64,000 nt of DNA from Hyphomicrobiales bacterium (GTDB lineage: Bacteria > Pseudomonadota > Alphaproteobacteria > Rhizobiales > Beijerinckiaceae). The stretch is taken from NCBI GenBank assembly GCA_900473415.1, contig UCLR01000008.1:124001-188000 (forward strand), in the 5' to 3' direction. Numbering within the stretch: the stretch's first letter is position 1; every line of letters begins with the position of its first letter. A program made the position numbers and the translations under genes. The notes under the pieces are model-generated. The model worked only from the letters and a program-made list of their open reading frames with translations. It ran no database searches and was not told where the DNA came from. Positions 19,059-28,331 of this stretch are shown in pieces.

Positions 19059-21730
19059 TCGAGGTCAAACCCTTCAAGCAGCAAAAGACGCATGTCCCCA
19101 GTGCGGAGGAGATCTACCGCAAGCCGGACGATGCGCCCTCGTCCCGTGGCCCCGCCGTGGTCGTGGTCGCGCTTACAGCCATCGCCATCTACCTCAAGAG
19201 CCTTTTCCCCAGCCTCGCCCAACCCGATCCCGGCACGCTCGCTGAGACGCAAGAAGTGGAACCGTCCGGCGCAGAGCATCCGCAGGAAACCGCTGTCGAA
19301 CCGGAGGACGAAACCGATCCGCCTCCCCCGGATGACGAGACCGTGCTCGGTTCCGGCGGCCCGGGTCCGGAGGTGGGCGGCATCGCCGACTTCATGGGGA
19401 TCGATTCCCCCGCCCTCGACTATCACGCGTTACCGCCGACTAGGCCCCCGTCTGGCCCCGGCGGCGAGAATTTCGGGCTCACGCGCCCGAGCAACGATAA
19501 CCGCACGAATGTCGCCTTCGATGATACCGCGGTCGGCCTCGCCGGGGTCGGCGCGGTCAGCTCTCGCGGATTCGAGGCACTGTCTCCGGCCTCCGGTGCA
19601 CCAGGCATCAAGCCGCCCGCGCCGATCGACCTGACGCCCGACCCACGCGAGAACGAAGAAGGCGACGATGACAAAAACGATGGTGACGGAGGTCCCACGA
19701 ATCCGGATCCCGTCCGCAATCGGGCGCCCGTCCTCAGTGGCCCCGTTACGCTGGCCAATACCGGCATATGCCAGACGGTCCTGATCACCGCGGCTGCGCT
19801 CCTGTCCGGCGCCTTCGACGCCGATGGCAACACGCTGTCCATCGTCAATCTCAATGCCACCAGCGGCACCTTGACGAAGATCGAGGCCGGCTGGGAGTTC
19901 AAGCCGGCAGCCGGCTATTACGGCCCGGTCTCGTTCAGCTACGCGATCAGCGACGGCGAGGTGGCCGTCGCGCAGACGGCCTCGCTCAGTGTCGTCGAGT
20001 TCATGGAAATCATCGGCACGCCCGGCGATGACAATCTGGTTGGTACCGAATGTGCCGACCTGATCGACGGGTCGGGCGGCAACGACACGATCGACGCCCG
20101 CGGCGGCAGTGACATCGTCTACGGCAGCGCCGGCGCCGACATCATCCACGCCGGCGCCGGCCATGACCTGATCTATGCCGGGCACGGCGACGACACCGTC
20201 TATGGCGGCACCGGCAACGATACGATCCATGGCGGCGCGGGCAACGACGAGCTCCACGGCGAAGAGGGCGACGACGTCATCTTCGGCGAGGCGGGCGACG
20301 ACGTGATCACCGGGGGCGCCGGCGGCGACCAGCTTGTCGGCGGGGCTGGCAATGACCAGATCCACGGCGACGCCGGCGACGACACGATCGATGGCGGTGA
20401 CGGCGACGACGTCGCCGAGGGTGGCGACGGCGACGACATGATCGATGGCGGCGCGGGAGCGGACAAGCTCTCCGGCGGGATCGGCAACGACCATATCATC
20501 GGTGCCGGCGGCAATGACGCGATCTCGGGCGAGGACGGCGACGACATCCTCGACGGAGGCGATGGCGACGACGAGATCGATGGCGGCGCGGGTCAGAACA
20601 TCATCGTCACCGGCAATGGCAGCAATCGCGTCAGCGCTGGCGACGGCGGCAATACGGTCATGGGCGGCAACGGCCAGGACCTGGTCCAGCTCGGAGCAGG
20701 GCGCGACACCGTGCGGCTCGGCGGCGGTGCCGACCTCGTGGCCGCGGGAGCGGGCGACGATGTGATCTTCGGTGAGGATGGCGACGACACCCTATTCGCC
20801 GAAGAAGGCGATGACGTCGCGTCCGGCGGCCGGGGCAAGGACCACCTTGTCGGCGGCGCGGGCTCCGACGTGCTGGACGGCGACGAGGGCGACGACATCA
20901 TCGATGGCGGAGAGGGCAACGATCGGATCGCAGGAGGTGAAGGTGCCGACGTCATTCTGGCAAACGACGGTTGCGACGAGGTGGAGGGCGGTGCCGGCAA
21001 CGATGTGATACTTGGCGGCGCCGGGGACGACACTCTCGCGGGCGGTGCCGGCGATGATCTCATCGAGGGCGGTGACGATGACGATACCATCGCGGGCGGC
21101 GAAGGTGACGACACTCTCGATGGCGGCGACGGTGTGGATATCGTGCTAGGCGGCGACGGGGCGGACCGGATCGCAGTGGCGCTCGATGGAGAGGACGATT
21201 GCTATGACGGCGGCGCCGGCTTCGATACGCTGGATCTCTCCGGAACGACGCTAGGCGTCACAGTCGACGTGACGAACGGTTTCGCGATCGGGATCGAGAT
21301 CGGCGAGGACACGGTCGTTGATCTCGATGCCATCATAGGAGGTTCCGGCGATGACCAGTTCATCGTCGGCGCCAAGGCGATGTTGCTGACCGGCGGCGCC
21401 GGCGAAGACATCTTCAACTTCGAGGTCAACTGCGGCGACGAGCAGCGCGAGTTGATCCATGAGATTCTCGACCTCGAGGCGGGCGACCGCATCATCGTTC
21501 AGGAGTATCACATCCGAACGGGCACAGATGATTGTGACGAGGCAGCCGAAGGGGAGCGGTTTGACAGCGCCTATGGCAACGGCCCCGAAGGTAGTGAACG
21601 ACCCTTCCGCTTCCGCATCGAGAAGATCGATGACGAAGATTATACCTACGTTGACGTCTATATTACGCAGACCGACGAGAAAGATTTCACGATCGAAATA
21701 CTAGGGAATCATAAATTTCACTACGGATAG
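19055..21730 (+). CDS. Membrane-anchored RTX protein coupled to the exporter gene
   Basis: An 891-residue protein. The ATG at 19055 overlaps the ABC gene stop. The basic N-terminus (1-32) is followed by one membrane helix (about 33-50), then a Pro/Glu/Asp-rich linker. A cadherin-like or Ig-like domain (about 224-318) follows, ending in the usual YYGPVSFSYAISDGE pattern. About forty GGxGxD nonapeptides (about 321-710) come next, then a beta-roll capping domain with DLEAGDRI near 805. It has six cysteines, unusual for a type I cargo. Orientation by the positive-inside rule is N-in, C-out. It may be an exporter accessory, a calcium-dependent surface tether or a cargo with a retained anchor; the role is unknown. 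The long repeat tract would fold only when calcium is present. Confidence 0.85.
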   Translation: MIEVKPFKQQKTHVPSAEEIYRKPDDAPSSRGPAVVVVALTAIAIYLKSLFPSLAQPDPGTLAETQEVEPSGAEHPQETAVEPEDETDPPPPDDETVLGSGGPGPEVGGIADFMGIDSPALDYHALPPTRPPSGPGGENFGLTRPSNDNRTNVAFDDTAVGLAGVGAVSSRGFEALSPASGAPGIKPPAPIDLTPDPRENEEGDDDKNDGDGGPTNPDPVRNRAPVLSGPVTLANTGICQTVLITAAALLSGAFDADGNTLSIVNLNATSGTLTKIEAGWEFKPAAGYYGPVSFSYAISDGEVAVAQTASLSVVEFMEIIGTPGDDNLVGTECADLIDGSGGNDTIDARGGSDIVYGSAGADIIHAGAGHDLIYAGHGDDTVYGGTGNDTIHGGAGNDELHGEEGDDVIFGEAGDDVITGGAGGDQLVGGAGNDQIHGDAGDDTIDGGDGDDVAEGGDGDDMIDGGAGADKLSGGIGNDHIIGAGGNDAISGEDGDDILDGGDGDDEIDGGAGQNIIVTGNGSNRVSAGDGGNTVMGGNGQDLVQLGAGRDTVRLGGGADLVAAGAGDDVIFGEDGDDTLFAEEGDDVASGGRGKDHLVGGAGSDVLDGDEGDDIIDGGEGNDRIAGGEGADVILANDGCDEVEGGAGNDVILGGAGDDTLAGGAGDDLIEGGDDDDTIAGGEGDDTLDGGDGVDIVLGGDGADRIAVALDGEDDCYDGGAGFDTLDLSGTTLGVTVDVTNGFAIGIEIGEDTVVDLDAIIGGSGDDQFIVGAKAMLLTGGAGEDIFNFEVNCGDEQRELIHEILDLEAGDRIIVQEYHIRTGTDDCDEAAEGERFDSAYGNGPEGSERPFRFRIEKIDDEDYTYVDVYITQTDEKDFTIEILGNHKFHYG

Positions 21731-21783
21731 CGACGCCTTCTCGGCACACTACTACGTCCAGACAATTTACTGGAGACAACGCC

Positions 21784-23133
21784 GTGAACACCCACAATTT
21801 CGCCGCGTTCAAGCCCGCCAAAACGAACGAGCCTGATCGAGAGAAGAAGCAGAACAGCAGCTTCCGGCTCGGCCCTCACATGCTCGCCGGCTCGGCGCTT
21901 GCGCTCGTGCTGATCGTCGGCTGCGGCGGTTGGGCCGCGACGGCGCATCTCAGCGGTGCCGTGATTGCGCAAGGGACTGTCAAGGTCGACCAGAACCTCA
22001 AGGAGGTGCAGCATCGCGATGGCGGCATCATCCACACCCTCGCGGTCAGGCAGGGCGACGTCGTCGATGAAGGCCAGATGCTGTTCCGACTGGACGATGT
22101 CCAGACACGGGCGGAGCTCTCCATCATCCGTTCCCAGCTCAGCGAAAATCTCGGGCGCAAGGTGCGGCTCGTTGCGGAGCGCGACAATCTTCCGGTCATT
22201 ACCTTCCCCACCGAGCTTGCGGAGCTCTCCGAGAACGCGTCTCACATTGTCGAGGGCGAGACGCGCCTGTTCGACGGAAATCGGAGCAACCGGGAAAGCC
22301 GCAAGGAGCAGCTCGAGATCAGCATCGTCCAGTCCGGCGAAGAGATTAAAGGCCTCGAGGCCCGCCGCGTCGCGAAAGTTGAGGAGCTGAGGCTCGTCGA
22401 GCTCGAACGCCGGAAATACACGAGCCTGTTCGAGAAGGGCCTGATCGACGGAACCAGGGTCTACAGCGTCAACCGCGAATGGGCGCGACTGCTGGGCGAG
22501 CGCGGCGAGATCGAAGCGGCGCTCGCCCGAGCCAAGCTGCGCATCAGCGAGGCCCGCCTTCAGATCATCGCCGTCGACGATATCGCGCGCACGGAGGCGC
22601 AGCGCGAGTTGCGTCTGGTCGAGGCCAAGGTCTCCGAGCTCAGCGAACGGCGCCTGGCGACCGAGGACCGCCTCTCGCGAACGGAGATCCGAGCCCCGAT
22701 CGCGGGTGTCGTCAACGAGCTCATGGTCTTCACAGTCGGCGGCGTCATCACGCCGGCCGCGCGCCTCGCCACCATCGTGCCGGCCAAGGCCAAGCTCACG
22801 GTCGAGGTCAAGATCGCGCCGGCCGACATCGATCAGATCAGACCCGGCCAACCCGCGCGACTGCGCTTCTCGGCCTTCGCACGCAACAGTACTCCGGAGT
22901 ATCCGGGCACCGTCGTGCATGTCTCGCCGGCGACCTCCCGCGACCCGTCGAATGGCACGACCTATTATGTCGGCGAGGTGCAGATCGACGGCGATGTCGC
23001 TGCCTTGGGCGAGCGCAAGCTCCTCCCGGGCATGCCGGTCGAAGTCTTCATCTCGACCGAGGAACGCACCGCGCTATCCTATCTGGCGAAACCGTTCCTC
23101 GACCATGCATCGCGCGTCTTCAGGGAAAGATAG
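21784..23133 (+). CDS. Type I secretion membrane-fusion adaptor (HlyD/PrtE family)
   Basis: A 449-residue periplasmic adaptor linking the ABC exporter to a TolC-like channel. A cytosolic tail and one membrane helix (about 34-54) come first. The biotinyl-lipoyl half motif GGIIHTLAVRQGDVV, a long coiled-coil hairpin (about 105-300), the second half motif RAPIAGVVNELMVFTVGGVI and a beta-barrel domain follow. The start is GTG 21784 with GGAGA upstream. It lies 53 bases after the RTX gene in the same operon. No outer-membrane channel gene is present in the window. Confidence 0.92.
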   Translation: MNTHNFAAFKPAKTNEPDREKKQNSSFRLGPHMLAGSALALVLIVGCGGWAATAHLSGAVIAQGTVKVDQNLKEVQHRDGGIIHTLAVRQGDVVDEGQMLFRLDDVQTRAELSIIRSQLSENLGRKVRLVAERDNLPVITFPTELAELSENASHIVEGETRLFDGNRSNRESRKEQLEISIVQSGEEIKGLEARRVAKVEELRLVELERRKYTSLFEKGLIDGTRVYSVNREWARLLGERGEIEAALARAKLRISEARLQIIAVDDIARTEAQRELRLVEAKVSELSERRLATEDRLSRTEIRAPIAGVVNELMVFTVGGVITPAARLATIVPAKAKLTVEVKIAPADIDQIRPGQPARLRFSAFARNSTPEYPGTVVHVSPATSRDPSNGTTYYVGEVQIDGDVAALGERKLLPGMPVEVFISTEERTALSYLAKPFLDHASRVFRER

Positions 23134-23151
23134 CGCGCCAAGTAGATCGAC

Positions 23152-23313
23152 CTAGCGTTTGCTGGCGCGGGGATCGTCTCCTCCTGAGCAGTTCGACGCA
23201 GCGCCGAGTCGCAGGGCGACCGCCATCGAGACGATGACGAGCGGCCGCATGTTCCAAGCGAGCAAGGCGATCGTGGCCACGATGATGATCGCGATGCTTT
23301 CGATCGGCATCAC
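23152..23313 (-). CDS. Probable 53-residue membrane peptide at the end of the Mrp operon
   Basis: A short gene directly downstream of the last antiporter gene (22 bases after its stop) on the same strand. GTG 23313 and ATG 23310 are both possible; GGGAGG lies 8 bases before the GTG. The product begins MMPIESIAIIIVATIALL, giving one hydrophobic helix (about 5-35, interrupted by an Arg), and ends in a polar tail. Spacing, ribosome site and hydrophobicity support translation. I know no family for it. It could be a small antiporter subunit or a chance frame. Confidence 0.5.
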   Translation of the reverse strand: MMPIESIAIIIVATIALLAWNMRPLVIVSMAVALRLGAASNCSGGDDPRASKR

Positions 23314-23335
23314 GTCGCGGCCTCCCGTCGGCTTG

Positions 23336-24967
23336 TCAGCTGCGAAGCATCAAAGCACCGCCGAGCAGGACGGCGAGAGCGGTCAGCCCCAGCCCGGCCA
23401 CGGGCCAGCGCCGGAGATTGGTATCGATTTCGCCGATACGATCAGAGACCTTGCGAAGCAACGGCCCGCCGACCTGCGCCAGGACGATGATGTCCCCCTC
23501 CGGAATGGCACCGATCCGTCCGGGCCATCGCTGCACTAGCAGCATGGCCAGGACGCCGAGAAGCAGTGGCCAGGTTACCTTCCAGAGCGCTTCGGGTTGA
23601 AGAAGGCTGGACACCGCCTCGCCCGAAACCGCCGGATAGAGCGACCATGGGATGATGAAGGAGGCGACTGCTACGATCAGCCAGGGCACGAATTGCCCGA
23701 GCGGCGGCGACTGGATCGGGTTGCCGGCCGAGTCCCGACGGATGGTCAGCAGGAAATGCACCATCAGCATCGTGCTGCCTGCGCCTGCCAGGGTCGTCGC
23801 GGTGGCAAGCCAGCTATAGTCGAGCATCGGTTTCGTCGCGAACTTGGCCAGCATGCCGCTGGTCAGAGGCATGCCGCCGAGGCTGAGTGCGAGCACCGCC
23901 ATCAGCGGCAGCACAAGGCTCAGGCGCCGCCCGCCCGTCGCGGCCAGGATTCCGACACCGAGGAAGAGCGCGCCCTTCACGAAGCTGTGGTGCACGGCGT
24001 AATAGGCGGTCAGATGCGTGGCCGCCGGATCGGCGGTGTCGAGCCCGACACCGAGCAGAACGGCGAGAAGCCCCATCTGGCTCACGGTGGAATAGGCCAG
24101 GATCGTCTTGGCCCGCCGCTGGGTGATGCCGACGAGCACGCCGTAATAGGCGGTAACGATGCCGCCCCCCGCCAGAACCGGGCCGAAGAACGGCATCCCC
24201 GCCTCGAAGGGCAGGAAGCGGATCAGCCCGATCACCCCGGCCTTGACCAGTACCCCGCTCAGAACCGCCGAGGCGGGCGTCGGCGCCGCCGGGTGCGCCA
24301 ACGGCAGCCAGATATGCAGCGGCACAAGCCCCATCTTGAGCGCAAAGCCGAGGATGAAGAAGATCAGCACGCCATCGCGCATCGGCGAAGCCGCGAGTTG
24401 GGAAACGACGCTGCCGATCTGCGGATTGGCATCGGGATGGCCCGCCGCCAGCATCACCAGCGCGATCAGCAGGAACGCCTCGGCCAGCAGCGCGAGCACG
24501 ACATACACCACGCCGGCACGATGCGCGGGCGTGGTCTGTTCGTGGATGATCAGCCCGTATGCGGCGAGGCTCGCCAGCGTGAACAGCAGATAGAAGTTCA
24601 CGACATCGCCGACGATGAAAAGGCCGAGGCTACCCGTGAGCGTCAGCAGCCACCAGACGGCGAAACGCGGCGCGGCCGGATCACGGGCCATCGACGAGGC
24701 GGCATAGGCGCCGGCCGCACTCCAGAGCAGGGCTGCTCCGCCGAGCAGGATCGCACCCGGCTGGTCGAGCACCAGCATCAGCCGGAACGGCGCCGGGAAG
24801 AAGGCGAACCGGCCTTCGGGCACGAAGGCTGCCACGGCGACGGCGGGAAGCGGCGCGATGACGAGGAAGGCCAAGGCGCGGGCCCTGAACCGTGCCGACA
24901 GGCAGCAGGCCGCCAGGAAGAAGGGAAAGAGCGGCACCGCGGCGAGAAGGACACCGGCTATGCTCAT
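23336..24967 (-). CDS. Mrp antiporter MnhD-like subunit (second proton-conducting subunit)
   Basis: A 543-residue polytopic membrane protein of the NuoM/N-like family (proton_antipo_M). The central LKMGLVPLHIWLPLAHPAAP segment with its lysine and the following SAVLSGVLVKAGV are diagnostic for the proton path. The ATG overlaps the stop of the preceding MnhD by 4 bases. The C-terminal 100 residues (EGDIIVLAQVGGPLLRKV and beyond, with a final helix) extend past the usual MnhD end. It is the second such subunit in the operon and may stand in for the NuoL-like half of MrpA, which is absent. Confidence 0.85.
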   Translation of the reverse strand: MSIAGVLLAAVPLFPFFLAACCLSARFRARALAFLVIAPLPAVAVAAFVPEGRFAFFPAPFRLMLVLDQPGAILLGGAALLWSAAGAYAASSMARDPAAPRFAVWWLLTLTGSLGLFIVGDVVNFYLLFTLASLAAYGLIIHEQTTPAHRAGVVYVVLALLAEAFLLIALVMLAAGHPDANPQIGSVVSQLAASPMRDGVLIFFILGFALKMGLVPLHIWLPLAHPAAPTPASAVLSGVLVKAGVIGLIRFLPFEAGMPFFGPVLAGGGIVTAYYGVLVGITQRRAKTILAYSTVSQMGLLAVLLGVGLDTADPAATHLTAYYAVHHSFVKGALFLGVGILAATGGRRLSLVLPLMAVLALSLGGMPLTSGMLAKFATKPMLDYSWLATATTLAGAGSTMLMVHFLLTIRRDSAGNPIQSPPLGQFVPWLIVAVASFIIPWSLYPAVSGEAVSSLLQPEALWKVTWPLLLGVLAMLLVQRWPGRIGAIPEGDIIVLAQVGGPLLRKVSDRIGEIDTNLRRWPVAGLGLTALAVLLGGALMLRS

Positions 24968-26487
24968 GGCGTCCACGCGAGGTTCACGCCGCCGCGGCCG
25001 ATCTGCAGCAGGCCGAAGGGGCGCAGTGGCACGAAGCCGAGCAGCACCGCCGCAACCGCCAGGGTCAGTGCCGCATATTCCAGCCGGCGCGGCACCTTCC
25101 GACGGGGCTGAATCGGAACAGCCGGCGTCGCCAGTGCCTTGTCGATCACGCGGAAGACGTAGCCGCCGGCCAGGACGCCGCCCGCAAGGACGGTCGCCGC
25201 CAGCCACGGATAGCCTTGGATCACGGCCGCTGTCAGCAGAAGGCATTTCGCGATGAAGCCGCCGCTCGGCGGGATGCCCATCAGCGAAAGGCCGCCCAGG
25301 CCGAGGGCCACGGCGCTGAGCGGCAGGACGCGACCGAAGCCGCCGAGATCCGCGATGCGATCATGACCGAAGGCTTCCACGATCACGCCGGCCGCGAGGA
25401 ACATCGCCGCCTTCGCCAGAGCATGGGAGATGAGCTGCAGCGCGCCGCCGGTCCAGGCGATGGTCCCCCATGGCGGCAGGTCGGCACTGCCGGCCGCGAG
25501 CGGGAAGACGATGAAGAGATAGCCGATCTGCGCGACGGTCGAATAGGCGATCATGAGTTTCAGCCGGGCCTGTCTGAGCGCCATGACGCTGCAGAACAGG
25601 ATCGACGTCGCGCCCAGCACGGCGAGCAATTGCCCGACGATCGCCGCCGCCTGAGGCGGCGCGACATCGAGCACCAGCCGCAGGATCAGGAACACCGGCG
25701 CCTTGACCACCAGGGCGGAGAGGACCGCGCTGGCCGGCGCCGGCGCACCCGCATGGGCCGGCGGCAGCCACAGGTGCAGCGGAAACAGCGCCGCCTTCGC
25801 CAGGAGCCCCACGATCATAAGCGCGAGCGCGGCCGAAAGCGCCGGGTCGGGCCGGGTCAACTGCGACAGCGCGAGCAGGTCGAGGGTGCCGTACTGGCCG
25901 TAGATCAGCCCGCATCCGAGCAGATAGAGCAGCGAGCCGACCAGCGCGAACAGCAGGTAACGAAAGGCGGCGCTGACGGTCTCGGCGCGGCCGTCGAGGC
26001 AGACCAGCGGCACCGCCGCAAAGGTCAGCAGTTCCAGCGCGACATAGAGATTGAACAGGTCCTCGCCGAGGAAGACGGCGTTCAGCGCACTCCAGAGCGC
26101 GAGCAGCATCAGCCAGAACGTCGTCTGCGCCCGCCCCTCGCCGGCGCTGCCATGCAACTCGAATTGAGCCCGCGCGAACAGCCCGACGACGACCACGATG
26201 ATCGCCGTCATGACGAGCATCGCTCCCGCAAGCCCGTCGGCCCGCAGCGCGATGCCAAGGGGTGGCTGCCAGGCACCGACGACATAGGACAGCGCCGCTT
26301 CGCTCGCCATCAGCTCACGAGCAATCTCGATGGCGACGGCGAGCCCGGCCGCCAACGTCACCATCGCGATCCGCACGGCGCTGCGCGGGCCGAGGGCAAT
26401 GATGACGAGCACCGCGCAGACCGGCAGGATCACGGCCAGGACCAGCAGGTGGCCGCCCGGAGTGGTGGTATGGACGAGCGGCGTCAT
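24964..26487 (-). CDS. mrpD: Mrp antiporter subunit D (MnhD/MrpD)
   Basis: A 507-residue polytopic membrane protein of the proton_antipo_M family. Key signs are the Glu-bearing YVALELLTF in an early helix and the Lys-bearing LLAKAALFPLHLWLPPAHA, plus SALVVKAPVFLILR. In complex I and Mrp these charged residues form the proton channel. ATG 26487 overlaps the mrpC stop (ATGA). Together with the other subunits it should exchange Na+ or K+ for H+ across the inner membrane. Confidence 0.88.
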   Translation of the reverse strand: MTPLVHTTTPGGHLLVLAVILPVCAVLVIIALGPRSAVRIAMVTLAAGLAVAIEIARELMASEAALSYVVGAWQPPLGIALRADGLAGAMLVMTAIIVVVVGLFARAQFELHGSAGEGRAQTTFWLMLLALWSALNAVFLGEDLFNLYVALELLTFAAVPLVCLDGRAETVSAAFRYLLFALVGSLLYLLGCGLIYGQYGTLDLLALSQLTRPDPALSAALALMIVGLLAKAALFPLHLWLPPAHAGAPAPASAVLSALVVKAPVFLILRLVLDVAPPQAAAIVGQLLAVLGATSILFCSVMALRQARLKLMIAYSTVAQIGYLFIVFPLAAGSADLPPWGTIAWTGGALQLISHALAKAAMFLAAGVIVEAFGHDRIADLGGFGRVLPLSAVALGLGGLSLMGIPPSGGFIAKCLLLTAAVIQGYPWLAATVLAGGVLAGGYVFRVIDKALATPAVPIQPRRKVPRRLEYAALTLAVAAVLLGFVPLRPFGLLQIGRGGVNLAWTP

Positions 26488-26828
26488 GATCCGCTCCGTG
26501 GCTCGGCCGCCGCAGCCGCCTCTGTTGAGTCGCCCACGTTCAGCTCCGACAATCGCTTCAGTAGGGCGACGCCGAGCGCGCTCGCGGCGAAGGCGACGAC
26601 GATGCCGGTGATCACCAGGGCCTGCGGCACGGGATCTGCGTCGAAGCCGGCGGCGGCGCCACGCCGGGCCACTGCGCCGAAAACGAGAAAGATGCCGGCA
26701 CCGACGAGGTTGCAGCCAACGATTCGGCGCAGCAGCCCGGGATGCGTGACGACGGCGAAAAGCCCGATGCCGACGAGCGCGGCACCGCAAAGGCCGAAGA
26801 GGATGCCGGGCTGAAATACGGCCGTCAT
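26484..26828 (-). CDS. mrpC: Mrp antiporter subunit C (NuoK-like)
   Basis: A 114-residue protein with three membrane helices, homologous to complex I NuoK. The third-helix pattern PVPQALVITGIVVAFAASA is the MrpC/MnhC hallmark. The start overlaps the mrpB stop by 4 bases and the end overlaps mrpD by 4 bases. The C-terminus ends in a short Ala/Glu tail. Confidence 0.9.
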   Translation of the reverse strand: MTAVFQPGILFGLCGAALVGIGLFAVVTHPGLLRRIVGCNLVGAGIFLVFGAVARRGAAAGFDADPVPQALVITGIVVAFAASALGVALLKRLSELNVGDSTEAAAAAEPRSGS

Positions 26829-27757
26829 GGCGTCGGCGCCTTTCGGGCCGGGCCGGCGACCAGCATGGCGAGCGCCGCCGCGACGGAGATCGTCAGGGCC
26901 GCCTCGATCGCCAGGATGAGGGGCTTCGCGAAAGCCTCGGGATAGGCGAGGAAGCCGTCGGCGAAGGCGAAGCCGAGGAAGGCAATCGCCAGGAACAAGG
27001 CCGGCCCGCCCATCAGCGCTATCCGCAGCAGAGGTCGGGCGGTATCCGGCGGCGGGCTCAACCCCGCCATCATCGCGAGCAGCCACATCGCGGCCAGCAC
27101 CGTTCCGGCCTGGAAAGTGCCGCCCGGCTCATCCGCCCCGACCCAGAACATGTAGATGCCGATGACCACGCCGAAGGGCGGCAGGATACGGGCCAGATAG
27201 GCGAGCGGCGCCGGAACGGCGGCAGGCCTCACCTCGGGAGCACCACCCCAGATGCCGTCGGGCGCCAGTGACCAGACCCCGATCAGCGCCAGGAGCACCA
27301 CGACCTTTTCCAGCAAGGTATCCAGCGCCCGGTAGGCCAGCAGGACAGCGGTGACCGGATTGCCCAGCCCCGTTTGGGCAAGCGCCTCCGAAGCGGCCGG
27401 GGCCAGCGTCGGGGGCGGCGACGACAACGTCAGCACGGCGAAACCGAGCCCCGCGGAGATGGCGGCGCAACCCGCCGCGACGAGAAGCTTGCCCGTCCGG
27501 GTCATCTCCTCCTCCTGCTTGTCGCGGCCACGCAGCGCCGCCTCCGCCCGTAGCAGCAGGACGGCTGTCCCGCCTCCCCCGATGGCGATCTCCGTCAGGG
27601 CGACATCGGGCGCCGCCAGCCGGACCCAGGCCAGCCCGAGCAGGAGCCCGAAGGCAAGCAGCGCGATGATCGCACTGCGCTCCTCCCGCTGCAGGACGAC
27701 ATGGACCGCGAGAGCCAGCAGCCAGGCGACGAGCGCGATGTCGAGCAGGAGCGTCAT
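26825..27757 (-). CDS. mrpB: Mrp antiporter subunit B fused to a DUF4040 (MbhD-like) domain
   Basis: A 310-residue fusion. The N-terminal 80 residues match the DUF4040/MbhD module (LAAPDVALTEIAIGGG), which elsewhere is part of the C-terminus of MrpA. The middle holds an MbhE-like helix pair. The C-terminal 140 residues are MnhB (VIGIYMFWVGADEPGGTFQAG). Both ends overlap neighbours by 4 bases. This packaging replaces the canonical large MrpA plus separate MrpB. Start ATG 27757 is fixed by the overlap with mrpG. Confidence 0.85.
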   Translation of the reverse strand: MTLLLDIALVAWLLALAVHVVLQREERSAIIALLAFGLLLGLAWVRLAAPDVALTEIAIGGGGTAVLLLRAEAALRGRDKQEEEMTRTGKLLVAAGCAAISAGLGFAVLTLSSPPPTLAPAASEALAQTGLGNPVTAVLLAYRALDTLLEKVVVLLALIGVWSLAPDGIWGGAPEVRPAAVPAPLAYLARILPPFGVVIGIYMFWVGADEPGGTFQAGTVLAAMWLLAMMAGLSPPPDTARPLLRIALMGGPALFLAIAFLGFAFADGFLAYPEAFAKPLILAIEAALTISVAAALAMLVAGPARKAPTP

Positions 27758-28047
27758 GGCTCGACCTGGTCGTCGTAGATCGTCCGGGCGAGCAGCTGGC
27801 TCGCCGTCGCGGCCGATAGCTGGGCCAGCAGCCAGACGCAGACCGGCTTGAGACCGCCGGTTAGGCTCGTCGCCTGGGGCAGCAGGCCGACGACGATCAG
27901 ACCGAGCCCGACATTGTCGGCCTTGCTGATGGCGTGTAGGCGGCTCAACGTATCGGGAAACCGCAGCAGGCCGAGCGTGCCGGCGAGGAAGAGCAGCGCC
28001 CCAACCGTCACCAGAACGACCGTGACGATATCGGCGAGGCCGTTCAC
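27754..28047 (-). CDS. mrpG: Mrp antiporter subunit G
   Basis: A 97-residue membrane protein with three helices. The signature LRFPDTLSRLHAISKADNVG is that of MnhG/MrpG (PhaG). The start overlaps the mrpF stop by 4 bases. Required for assembly of Mrp complexes in characterised bacteria. Confidence 0.93.
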   Translation of the reverse strand: MNGLADIVTVVLVTVGALLFLAGTLGLLRFPDTLSRLHAISKADNVGLGLIVVGLLPQATSLTGGLKPVCVWLLAQLSAATASQLLARTIYDDQVEP

Positions 28048-28331
28048 GATCGCTCCTTCTGCGAATCCCGCCGCACGGTCGGCACGGCGGCGCCGAGCGC
28101 GAAGGCCACGCAGGAGAATGCCGCGAACAAAGCCAGCAGGAGCGCGACATCGGCGATAGCCGATGATCCGGACGCAGCTCCCAGCAGCAGAAGCGCCGCG
28201 CCGCCGCCCGTTCCGAGCAGTTGAACCGCCATCATGCGTTCCGCAGCGATCCGCGAATGCAGGATCCGAAACAGCGCGATGGCCGTCACAGCCAGGATGA
28301 AAAGTGCAGCCGCGACCAGAAAATCAGCCAT
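28044..28331 (-). CDS. mrpF: Mrp antiporter subunit F
   Basis: A 95-residue membrane protein with three helices: FLVAAALFILAVTAIALFR, then a second helix after HSRIAAERMMAVQLLGTG, then the SSAIADVALLLALFAAFSCVAF segment, as in MnhF/PhaF. ATG 28331 lies 8 bases inside the 3' end of mrpE; an upstream ATG at 28394 would add 21 Arg-rich residues encoded within mrpE and is rejected. Confidence 0.9.
   Translation of the reverse strand: MADFLVAAALFILAVTAIALFRILHSRIAAERMMAVQLLGTGGGAALLLLGAASGSSAIADVALLLALFAAFSCVAFALGAAVPTVRRDSQKERS

Noticed and set aside
23597-25111. A 504-codon plus-strand frame across the antiporter genes
   Set aside because: Hydrophilic Arg/His/Gln-rich translation of the complement of membrane-protein genes; no start signal.
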